Shown here piece after piece: positions 28,017-35,621 of a stretch of DNA of 38,647 nt. The stretch covers positions 1-38,647 of the IMG/VR virus record IMGVR_UViG_3300047333_000045; one strand, 5' to 3'. Position numbers and translations under genes: made by a program. This DNA comes from a virus. The stretch's first letter is position 1; every line of letters starts with the position of its first letter. The notes below the pieces were generated by a model. The model had not been told where the DNA came from. It was given only the letters and a program-made list of their open reading frames with translations, and did no database searches.

Positions 28017-28393
28017 TTACAGATAATTCAAATTATGGTCCACCTTTTGGTGCTGATTTTATTCCTAATCTGCAATACATTACTAACATTACCAATTCTG
28101 CTTCTGCTATTGTTACTTTCGCAAATGATCATAATTTCTTTGAAGGAGAATGGATTAGTTTTAGGATTCCTCCTCCTAATGGCATGATCCAACTTAATAA
28201 TCAAAAAGCTTTAATAATCGCTCTTACTCCTACGACAGTAACAATAGCAGTTGACAGTTTGCAATTTTATCCTTTTATATATGTACAAGACCCTCAGATT
28301 CCTTGTGTAGCGGTGCCAGCAGGCTCAGGCATACCACCGGGAACAGCGATGGTAACATTAGAAGATGCATTTGATAACAGACCGGTAGTATGA
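28013..28393 (+). CDS. small structural protein related to the preceding head protein
   Basis: A 126-residue protein with GTG start overlapping the previous stop. ITNSASAIVTFANDHNFFEG, then EWISFRIPPPNGMIQLNNQK, CVAVPAGSGIPPGTAMVTLE and DAFDNRPVV. These line up with the C-terminal half of the 363-residue protein at 26511-27602, so it is a single-domain paralogue of the FCCH-like beta domain. Probably a head or connector surface protein. Confidence 0.72.
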   Translation: MITDNSNYGPPFGADFIPNLQYITNITNSASAIVTFANDHNFFEGEWISFRIPPPNGMIQLNNQKALIIALTPTTVTIAVDSLQFYPFIYVQDPQIPCVAVPAGSGIPPGTAMVTLEDAFDNRPVV

Positions 28394-29526
28394 ATACATT
28401 TGTACCCACTTTTCCTCTATATCCTACATTAGCTAATGCTGTCACTAAGACACGCAAGCTAACGGGTTCTAGCAACTCATTTCAGGTCACAGATACTTAT
28501 ATTGTCCAGCAGATGCATAGCTTCTATTCTTACGATCTGCCTGCCAAGTTTAGATCGCTCAAGTTAAAAGATATCTACACTTTTACAACCAATGTCGGCC
28601 AAGATGTCTATCCCTTCAATAGCGAGCTTTATATCACAGTCAATAATCCTTGCTATTGTGCGAAAAGAGAAATCAAGCTTTTTCACAATCCCTGGAGTTT
28701 CTACGCTGTCAATTACAACTGGCAATATTGTAACAACTTTGCCTATGGCAATGGTACCGTAGGGCCTTATAGCGGCTACACTACCGCCTCTCCCCTCATA
28801 GCCAGTGTAAATAATGATCCTGGTCCCGAAATTAGTCCTAGTCTATATTTCCCACAAAGCAGAGTTCAAAACATTCTTATTACCGCCAATGTTATAGGCA
28901 CTAATGGCGTAGGTTCCACGCAGAACGTCACAGATGATGGCCTAGGAAACTTAATTCAAATATTTCAGACTTCCAATAGCACTAACCAAGAATATGGTTG
29001 GACTTACTATCGTCAATATGCTTCTTCTACGCCTACAACGCCAGGCAATGCAACGATAAACTATCAAACGGGGGAAATTACAGATGTTATCTTTGATGAA
29101 CCTATTGCAGAAGGGTTACCTATCCAAATTCAATATAATCCTAAAAAGTTTTCTATTCCTTTAGCTATTATGTTCTATCAAAACCAATTCACTCTTGCCC
29201 CTGTGCCAGATAAGGGTTACACGATAGAGCTCACATGCTATCGTCAACCTATACAAGCCCTTATTGCTGCTGACATGACAGGGAATCCAGAATTATCTGA
29301 ATGGTGGGAAATACTGGCTGTAGGGGCTTCTAAGAAAATATTCGAAGATAGATTCGATGCTGATGGAGTTATATTTATCGATAAAATGTTGAAAGAACGC
29401 TACGACATCATTGAAAGTAGAACCTATGCACAGATAGGTCAAGAAAGGATTAGCACACTGTATACCGATCAGCTCACCTATAATTATGGCATGGGTGGAA
29501 ACACAACAAGTTTTGGTTCAATATGA
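28390..29526 (+). CDS. putative head-tail adaptor
   Basis: A 378-residue protein. The N-terminal ANAVTKTRKLTGSSNSFQVT and YIVQQMHSFYSYDLPAKFRS form a helical part. A beta-rich central domain follows (residues 90-260). The C-terminal TLAPVPDKGYTIELTCYRQP, NPELSEWWEILAVGASKKIF and ERYDIIESRTYAQIGQERIS are again helical. Helical ends and a position between head and tail genes resemble P22 gp4-type adaptors that sit under the portal, though this protein is longer. ATGA overlaps at both ends. Confidence 0.68.
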   Translation: MNTFVPTFPLYPTLANAVTKTRKLTGSSNSFQVTDTYIVQQMHSFYSYDLPAKFRSLKLKDIYTFTTNVGQDVYPFNSELYITVNNPCYCAKREIKLFHNPWSFYAVNYNWQYCNNFAYGNGTVGPYSGYTTASPLIASVNNDPGPEISPSLYFPQSRVQNILITANVIGTNGVGSTQNVTDDGLGNLIQIFQTSNSTNQEYGWTYYRQYASSTPTTPGNATINYQTGEITDVIFDEPIAEGLPIQIQYNPKKFSIPLAIMFYQNQFTLAPVPDKGYTIELTCYRQPIQALIAADMTGNPELSEWWEILAVGASKKIFEDRFDADGVIFIDKMLKERYDIIESRTYAQIGQERISTLYTDQLTYNYGMGGNTTSFGSI

Positions 29527-29663
29527 AGAAAAGTAAAGATAAAAAAGTTTGGAATCCAACAGCTAAAAATTGGATGACTCCAAAGAAAAAACTTAAATCT
29601 TTGCCGAATAAACCCATACCACTAGGCGGTGGTCCATTTGTCGGCAGACATATAACAGGATAA
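29523..29663 (+). CDS. 46-residue basic micro-protein
   Basis: ATG 29523 overlaps the previous stop (ATGA). MKKSKDKKVWNPTAKNWMTP, then KKKLKSLPNKPIPLGGGPFV and GRHITG. Lys/Pro-rich with a Gly-Gly-Gly turn. Similar in style to the basic micro-proteins at 6920-7372. Probably bound to DNA or the virion interior. Confidence 0.6.
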   Translation: MKKSKDKKVWNPTAKNWMTPKKKLKSLPNKPIPLGGGPFVGRHITG

Positions 29664-29671
29664 TTTCTATT

Positions 29672-29806
29672 ATGGCAGTTATTAAAAACAAAGAAAAAGT
29701 TTTGAAAAAGCCTTTATCCATTGCAAAGGCTAAGTTAAGCAAGGAATCAAAACGTAAGTTAAAAAGACCGCAAGATTGTCAGCCTATACCAACTGTAGCT
29801 GTTTAA
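29672..29806 (+). CDS. 44-residue lysine-rich micro-protein
   Basis: ATG 29672 behind AGGAT. MAVIKNKEKVLKKPLSIAKA, then KLSKESKRKLKRPQDCQPIP and TVAV. A basic helix with a short apolar end. It fills the space between the 46-residue gene and the fibre gene at 29820. Function unknown. Confidence 0.58.
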   Translation: MAVIKNKEKVLKKPLSIAKAKLSKESKRKLKRPQDCQPIPTVAV

Positions 29807-29819
29807 GGGAGAATTAATC

Positions 29820-30440
29820 ATGGGAATACCGACTTTTACACAAGGATATCCACCGGACGGCTCATCACTAGGTCAGACTAAGGCAGTAATACGAGCGAAT
29901 CTTGATGGTACATACTTAACTTTAGGTGTAGATCATATTAACAATAATGGCCTCCCTGGCGCAAAACCTGCTGGATATCATACCTTAATACATCAGGTTA
30001 CTCAAACGGCTGTAACAACGTTAGCGAACTACAATCAATTTTTCTCAGGCGTTCCAGGAACATTAACAATAGATGCCGTTACAACTCCTGCTATTCCACC
30101 TGGTGGGGACACTCAATTATATGCGCTTACTGGCATGGGAGATTACTATCAATTAACAGGCATGTTAAGCGACTCGCCAGGATACGCCTGGGCAGGTGGT
30201 ATTCTTTTTCAATGGGGTTATGTGAATACTACTACGTCCGCTACTGTTCCTGTAACCTTTCCAGTTGCTTATCCTTTCAATATTTTCAACATACAAGTTA
30301 CCCCTGTTCGAGCCCCTGCGACTAATTTTACTACAAATGTTACAGTTTCAACAAATGCAACCAAAGCAGGCTTTACAATTGTTAATGCTAATAGTAGCGC
30401 TACAGGATTAGCTTATTATTGGATGGCTATAGGAAATTAA
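29820..30440 (+). CDS. fibre protein with gp53-like C-terminal domain
   Basis: A 206-residue protein behind AAGGGAGA. MGIPTFTQGYPPDGSSLGQT, KAVIRANLDGTYLTLGVDHI, then a C-terminal domain with FQWGYVNTTTSATVPVTFPV and TKAGFTIVNANSS...YYWMAIGN. The W-G...v-FP...GF...YW-x-AIG frame is the gp53-like tail-fibre tip domain. It sits in the tail module, separate from the big adhesins at 2487-6465, so it is likely a third surface protein. Confidence 0.78.
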   Translation: MGIPTFTQGYPPDGSSLGQTKAVIRANLDGTYLTLGVDHINNNGLPGAKPAGYHTLIHQVTQTAVTTLANYNQFFSGVPGTLTIDAVTTPAIPPGGDTQLYALTGMGDYYQLTGMLSDSPGYAWAGGILFQWGYVNTTTSATVPVTFPVAYPFNIFNIQVTPVRAPATNFTTNVTVSTNATKAGFTIVNANSSATGLAYYWMAIGN

Positions 30441-30442
30441 TA

Positions 30443-33232
30443 ATGAATAATGGTTTTCATCAGGTATCCATAGGAGCTTTTTCTACCGGAGGTCTTACTC
30501 AGGATAGAAAACCTGCTTTGTTACCCAATGAAGCTTTTTCAAATTTACAAGATGCCTACGTGTTTCGTGACAGGACTAAGAAACGCGATGGCGAAGTACC
30601 CATGGGCCGTCTTAGCCGTTTGTTTTCAGCGCAATCTTTAGGAACAAGTGGGGCGTCTCCTTGGACATTTAATATCTACGCACTTCTAGGCATTACCCCT
30701 GAAACAAATGCTGAAATAAGCCCTGGCACCGTTATCATATCCATTGGCACTACAATATTAACCGATCAAGGTAATGGTAAATTATCGCAGACTGGAGTTA
30801 TCTCAGGCGCTACAAATGCAAATCCAGGTGTGATAACATCTATAGCTCATGGTTTAACTACCGGAGATCAAATTACCATATCTAATGTAGTCGGCATGAC
30901 TCAACTGAATGGCAACACTTATACTGTCACGGTTTTATCCGCAAATACTTTTAGCATTGGTGTTAATACTACAGCCTACGGTGTTTATATTTCAGGCGGT
31001 ACATGGATAAGTTTAAGTACTTACGGTGTCATAAATTATCTTACAGGTGCCGTGACCATAACATATACCAGATCTGCGACAGCCGCTACTATTACTTTTA
31101 GATATTTTCCTGCTCTTCCTGTCATGGGTATCTTAAAAAGAGATGTGCCTACACTAGGTATAGATTCTACTGTATTTTTTGATACTAAATATGCTTATCA
31201 ATACATGGATGGCTTTCAAGAACTGGTACCAGGCGCAACATGGACAGGTTCCAACACCCAATTCTTTTGGGGTGCCAACTTTCAAGGCGCAACAAATGAT
31301 TTAAGATTGTTTTTTGTAACCAATAATAATATCACCTTAGGGGCTTTAACTCCCTATGATCCCATGCGGTATTATAATCCAGGTCCTTCAACTTGGACGA
31401 ACTTACAACCTCTCGTTACAGCTACAGTTACTCTTTGGCAAGCTCTAATGCTTATTCCCTACTATGGACGTCTACTAGCCCTAAACACATGGGAAGGCCC
31501 TACATCTAGTACCGTGTCAGGAGCAACTAATTTCTTTTCTAGATGCACCTTTAGTCAAATTGGTAATCCTGTAGATCAGACAAATGGCTGGCGAAGAGAT
31601 ATCTTCGGTCGAGGTGGATTCATAGACGCCCCTACAAATGAAGCTATCGTAGGAGCTGCCTATTACAGAAATACCTTGATAGTATTCTTTGAATATTCCA
31701 CGTGGGAACTAAGATATATCGGTGAATATGGAATTCCTTTTATCTTCGAAAGAATTTCATCGGATTTCGGCTCAGTAAGCACTTACAGCTCTATCGTATT
31801 CGATCAGGGAGTGATGACGGTAAGCGATAGAGGCATTATACAAGCCGGAGCCAATGGATTAGTAAGATTAGATCAACAAATACCTGAACAAATATTTAGT
31901 TTTGAAATACAAAATATGGCTCCTAACTTTGTCCATGGTATCAGAGATTTTGAAAAAGAACTTGTTTACTGGAACTATTTAGATGTTACCACTGCTGAAA
32001 TGTTTCAAAACTTTCCAAACACAGTGCTCGTTTATAACTATAGAAACCAAACCTGGGCTAAATTCAGAGACTCTATCACATGTTTTGGTCCTGCTCAATA
32101 TACTTTTGGCATAACCTGGGATAGCCTAACGACTTTCTGGGAAAGTAATATTTCCTGGGATAATGTCGACGATCAGCAATATGTCGATTATGTCACCTAT
32201 GGCAATCAAAATGGCTTCATCAATATTTACAACAATCCTGATGCAACAACGCCAGTTGCTGTAACGACATTGTATGCTCAGTCATTAGCTATAACAGCAA
32301 TAAACTTCCTATCAGGAGATGCACCCGCGCAATTGACTATACCCAATCACAATCTGGCTGCTGGCGAGATCATTTACATACAAGGCATGATTTGGAGTGG
32401 AACGGATCCAGGTTTGAACAATTTAATCTACAATGTCACAATTATAGATGAAAATACCGTCACGTTAGGTGTCTGGGATTTTCCTCTTCAAAACTATTTT
32501 AGTGTTATCGATACTTCGAGCGCAACATATCTAGGTGGTGGTGTCGTTACACTTTTTCCTAAAATGAATATTGTAGGCAAAGATTTTAATCCCTTCCAAC
32601 AAGAAGGAAATCAATTTAAACTATCCTATATCGATTTCCAAATGGATTCCAATATACTTTTTCCTGCCGTGACAGCTACTACAATACAATTGTTTGTAAA
32701 TTCTTTTTTAGGCGAACAAGCTAATTTAATAGCAGGCAACAACCCTCTTGTTAATACAGCTTTAAACAATTCTTCGCAAAAATCAGGTTTCATTACTTTT
32801 GTTTATACAGGAGCGACTACACCTGCTAACCCTTCCAATCCTTGTCAGATCAAAAGTCCGAATCATAACTTGATCACGGGTACGCAGATTTACATAGCTG
32901 ATGTTCAAGGAACGATTCAATTGAATGCTGTCATGTATTATATAACCGTCGTAGATGCAAATAATTTTACGCTGAACAATACAGACGCCTCTGGGTTCAG
33001 CGCGTATATTAATGGAGGCATATGGAATACTTCACCCGTAGATGGTCAGACATATATACCTGGCTCAGAATACGCCTGGTATCGCTTCTACAGCACTCAA
33101 TTCGGACAATATCTACGCATTGCTATGACTTATGATGATAATCTTATGAATCAATTGGCTACACATCAAACCCCCATGGAATTGAATGCTATGAATATCT
33201 GGTTCCGCAAAGGTGGAAGAATAATTAACTAA
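30443..33232 (+). CDS. large tail protein (P22 gp10-like hub) with FCCH-like inserts
   Basis: A 929-residue protein from ATG 30443. The central part (residues about 230-640) has the beta-propeller-like run seen in gp10-type DNA-stabilisation/tail-hub proteins: DTKYAYQYMDGFQELVPGAT, LIPYYGRLLALNTWEG, EYSTWELRYIGEYGIPFIFE and FDQGVMTVSDRGIIQAGANG. At least three FCCH-like units, near residues 120-190, 640-700 and 820-890, carry I-x-HGL-x-x-G-D-x-I and similar motifs (NPGVITSIAHGLTTGDQITI; PNHNLAAGEIIYIQGM; PNHNLITGTQIYIADV). A structural tail hub that closes the head is the best reading. Confidence 0.78.
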   Translation: MNNGFHQVSIGAFSTGGLTQDRKPALLPNEAFSNLQDAYVFRDRTKKRDGEVPMGRLSRLFSAQSLGTSGASPWTFNIYALLGITPETNAEISPGTVIISIGTTILTDQGNGKLSQTGVISGATNANPGVITSIAHGLTTGDQITISNVVGMTQLNGNTYTVTVLSANTFSIGVNTTAYGVYISGGTWISLSTYGVINYLTGAVTITYTRSATAATITFRYFPALPVMGILKRDVPTLGIDSTVFFDTKYAYQYMDGFQELVPGATWTGSNTQFFWGANFQGATNDLRLFFVTNNNITLGALTPYDPMRYYNPGPSTWTNLQPLVTATVTLWQALMLIPYYGRLLALNTWEGPTSSTVSGATNFFSRCTFSQIGNPVDQTNGWRRDIFGRGGFIDAPTNEAIVGAAYYRNTLIVFFEYSTWELRYIGEYGIPFIFERISSDFGSVSTYSSIVFDQGVMTVSDRGIIQAGANGLVRLDQQIPEQIFSFEIQNMAPNFVHGIRDFEKELVYWNYLDVTTAEMFQNFPNTVLVYNYRNQTWAKFRDSITCFGPAQYTFGITWDSLTTFWESNISWDNVDDQQYVDYVTYGNQNGFINIYNNPDATTPVAVTTLYAQSLAITAINFLSGDAPAQLTIPNHNLAAGEIIYIQGMIWSGTDPGLNNLIYNVTIIDENTVTLGVWDFPLQNYFSVIDTSSATYLGGGVVTLFPKMNIVGKDFNPFQQEGNQFKLSYIDFQMDSNILFPAVTATTIQLFVNSFLGEQANLIAGNNPLVNTALNNSSQKSGFITFVYTGATTPANPSNPCQIKSPNHNLITGTQIYIADVQGTIQLNAVMYYITVVDANNFTLNNTDASGFSAYINGGIWNTSPVDGQTYIPGSEYAWYRFYSTQFGQYLRIAMTYDDNLMNQLATHQTPMELNAMNIWFRKGGRIIN

Positions 33233-33234
33233 TC

Positions 33235-33253
33235 ATGTAAAGCGGTTTTACAT
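33235..33253 (+). promoter_or_regulatory. late hairpin element, copy 3 (perfect)
   Basis: ATGTAAA-GCGGT-TTTACAT with seven perfect pairs, between the stop of the tail hub gene (33232) and ATG 33255. No Shine-Dalgarno site is visible in front of that ATG. Confidence 0.5.
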
Positions 33254-33254
33254 T

Positions 33255-33791
33255 ATGACATTCTCTAGTGATCCAGCTCTTAACACCAATCAGCTACCTA
33301 TTTCATTAAATGTAAATCCTGGTGAAAAGAATTTCGATTCTATTTTAGCTCTTTATCTTCGTCGAGTTGCTAATGCAGTGAATACCAAGGCCAATGGGCT
33401 TTTTCTTCTTCAGGAGACAGCTAACTTTTATCAATGGTATCAAGTAGGCAATCCTCAACAGAATCGCAATGGCTATAGATTGACTATTGATTTAATTTTT
33501 TTAAATAATCAAATTAATGGAACTACAACAATTCCTACAGGTACTACTTCATTAGTTTTGAATTCTAACCCTGCTACTCCTCCCGTTACTCAACCACTTC
33601 CTATAATTGGTTATATGTTTCCCATTGAAGGTTTTGGAGGGGCTATAGATACTGCCGGGATATCCTATTTCTTAAACGATCCTGATATCTACGTACGCTA
33701 TAATAACTCGACAAATACAATCATTATACAAAACAATTCAGGTAATGCTTTGACCTGGTGTACATGGGTCATGAACTACTTAAAAAACTAG
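33255..33791 (+). CDS. tail protein, unknown
   Basis: A 178-residue protein: ALNTNQLPISLNVNPGEKNF, DSILALYLRRVANAVNTKAN, then LQETANFYQWYQVGNPQQNR and NGYRLTIDLIFLNN. The beta-rich end finishes ALTWCTWVMNYLKN. The N-terminal NPGEKNFDSILALYLRRVAN pattern suits virion proteins that attach to the tail. Late hairpin element copy 3 stands in front of the start. Exact role unknown. Confidence 0.72.
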   Translation: MTFSSDPALNTNQLPISLNVNPGEKNFDSILALYLRRVANAVNTKANGLFLLQETANFYQWYQVGNPQQNRNGYRLTIDLIFLNNQINGTTTIPTGTTSLVLNSNPATPPVTQPLPIIGYMFPIEGFGGAIDTAGISYFLNDPDIYVRYNNSTNTIIIQNNSGNALTWCTWVMNYLKN

Positions 33792-33798
33792 GTGAGAT

Positions 33799-34362
33799 AT
33801 GGTTAAACTTAAAGACTGGTTCTTTGGCAGTGATGATAGTTACGAACAGCTACCAAATGGAACACCTCAACAACAACAACTACATGGGAATGTTATTGAC
33901 CAAGCTAATCAACTTGGTCAAAATGGTTATCAAGCAGCTCAGAATTATCAAACTAATCTTTTAAATCCTGGCAATGAATCTTATCAAAACTTTGCTGCTC
34001 CTTATCTGCAACAATTTGAAGAAGAGATTCTGCCTATGATAGCTGAACGCTATGCTGGTATGGGTGCCTTATCCTCCAGTGGCTTTGGTCAATCTGTTGG
34101 AGGAGCTGCTAAAGGTCTACAGACAGGCTTGGCTAAGCTCTTCGAAGACCTACGCATGCAAGCTGCTGGTAATCTCACCAATCAATATAATCAATTAACT
34201 CAGACGGGTCTTAACTATCAGCCTTTCAACTATGTCAAAAAACAAGGGTCAGCAGGCATGATAAATCCATTCCTAACAGGAGTAGCCACGGCTGCTGGAG
34301 GTCCTCTTGGGGGCGCTTTCGGCAATGCTGCTGCTAGTGGTTTAAGCAATATATTTAAATAG
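33799..34362 (+). CDS. small ejection-type internal virion protein
   Basis: A 187-residue protein. The Gln/Asn-rich N-terminus (HGNVIDQANQLGQNGYQAAQ) leads into LQQFEEEILPMIAERYAGMG, then SSSGFGQSVGGAAKGLQTGL and a hydrophobic Gly/Ala C-terminus (FLTGVATAAGGPLGGAFGNA). An Ala/Gly-rich amphipathic protein just before two larger ones is the usual arrangement of podovirus ejection proteins that enter the cell envelope with the DNA. AGGTGAGA ribosome site. Confidence 0.75.
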   Translation: MVKLKDWFFGSDDSYEQLPNGTPQQQQLHGNVIDQANQLGQNGYQAAQNYQTNLLNPGNESYQNFAAPYLQQFEEEILPMIAERYAGMGALSSSGFGQSVGGAAKGLQTGLAKLFEDLRMQAAGNLTNQYNQLTQTGLNYQPFNYVKKQGSAGMINPFLTGVATAAGGPLGGAFGNAAASGLSNIFK

Positions 34363-34370
34363 GATCAAAC

Positions 34371-35621
34371 ATGGCTAGCGTAATAGGCACAAAAGAAAAT
34401 TATCAGGGAAGACTTGCCGAACAAATGGGATTAAGCTTAGGCCAAGGTATCGGCAATGGCTTGAATACCTTTTTTGCTAACAGAAGTTTAGACAGTGTTT
34501 TACAAGATAAAGCTTTAGAAAATGCTCCTCGCTCTAAAAAGCTAGAAGCTATGAGAAGTGCTTTAAGTCCTTATGGTGAGAAAGGTCAAGAGATCCTCCA
34601 ACAACGTATGCAGATCGAACAATTGGAAATGCAAGAAGCTGAAACCAAAAAGCAAGAAGCTATCCAAAAGAAAAAAGGAAAAGCATTAGGAAAGTATTTG
34701 AATGGTGGAGATCTAACACCAGATGAACAAGAGCTATTTACGCCGAAAGAATTTGTAGATATGCATAAGGCTAGAAATCCTAAACCTACTGGTGGAACGA
34801 CTTCTCAGCCTATTCCAAAAGATATCAATCAAAAAATGTCATACATTATAAGTCAGTCACAGGATCTATCTTCTGATGAACTTAAAAATGCTTTTGATAC
34901 TGCCGGAATACCTCCTATTTATAGTAATCCTTACATTGAGAATAGACGTAGGCAGCAAGAAACAGCTTCTGAGCATGATATCAAATTTCATCAAGAATCA
35001 GCTGATTTTGAAAAGTCCGTTAACACTCATGCTAATACTGCTAAAAGACAACTTCCTCTTATTGAAAATGGCATTAAATCAGTTACTGAAGGAAAAATCA
35101 ATCCTGGAAGTTTAGCTAATGTTTTTAACTATTTTGGAGAGGCAGGAAAGAAAATTGGGAATGCTTTGCTTTCCAAGGATGAGGCAGCGCTTTTAGCTTC
35201 AGTTCCAGAGTTTTTAGAAGGAAGAAAAGAACTCTTTGGTGTTAGATTATCTGATGCTGATTTAGAAATTTTACAAGATAAATTACCAGATATAGGAAAA
35301 AGCAAAGAAGCTAATTTGGCCATCCTAGATTTAATGAAGAGAGCCGCTGAAAGAGCTATAAGACTGCAAAAAGTGTCTGAAGATGTTTTAGAAAAGAAAG
35401 GACGGTCTTATAGAGGCGGTAAACTTCGTCCTCTCGGCTATGAAAGAGAGGTTATAAAAGCTTTTGATGAGCAAGATGAACAATCTTACGTAGCGCAAAC
35501 AAAAGGAAAAACTTTTCAAGCTCTTCCTTCTGCCTCTGATCATAAAGGTAAAGTCGCAACAGATAAGAGTAATGGAAAAAGATATAAATCTGATGGAACT
35601 AAATGGGTTGAGATAAAATAA
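34371..35621 (+). CDS. middle ejection-type protein
   Basis: A 416-residue protein. MASVIGTKENYQGRLAEQMG, then LSLGQGIGNGLNTFF resembles the start of tail/ejection proteins. It has a coiled coil (LQQRMQIEQLEMQEAETKKQ) and helices to residue 355 (LLSKDEAALLASVPEFLEGR; RAAERAIRLQKVSEDVLEKK), and ends with KSNGKRYKSDGTKWVEIK, a short beta-hairpin tag common on internal virion proteins. TAATG junction with the next gene. The role is assigned from position and shape. Confidence 0.72.
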   Translation: MASVIGTKENYQGRLAEQMGLSLGQGIGNGLNTFFANRSLDSVLQDKALENAPRSKKLEAMRSALSPYGEKGQEILQQRMQIEQLEMQEAETKKQEAIQKKKGKALGKYLNGGDLTPDEQELFTPKEFVDMHKARNPKPTGGTTSQPIPKDINQKMSYIISQSQDLSSDELKNAFDTAGIPPIYSNPYIENRRRQQETASEHDIKFHQESADFEKSVNTHANTAKRQLPLIENGIKSVTEGKINPGSLANVFNYFGEAGKKIGNALLSKDEAALLASVPEFLEGRKELFGVRLSDADLEILQDKLPDIGKSKEANLAILDLMKRAAERAIRLQKVSEDVLEKKGRSYRGGKLRPLGYEREVIKAFDEQDEQSYVAQTKGKTFQALPSASDHKGKVATDKSNGKRYKSDGTKWVEIK

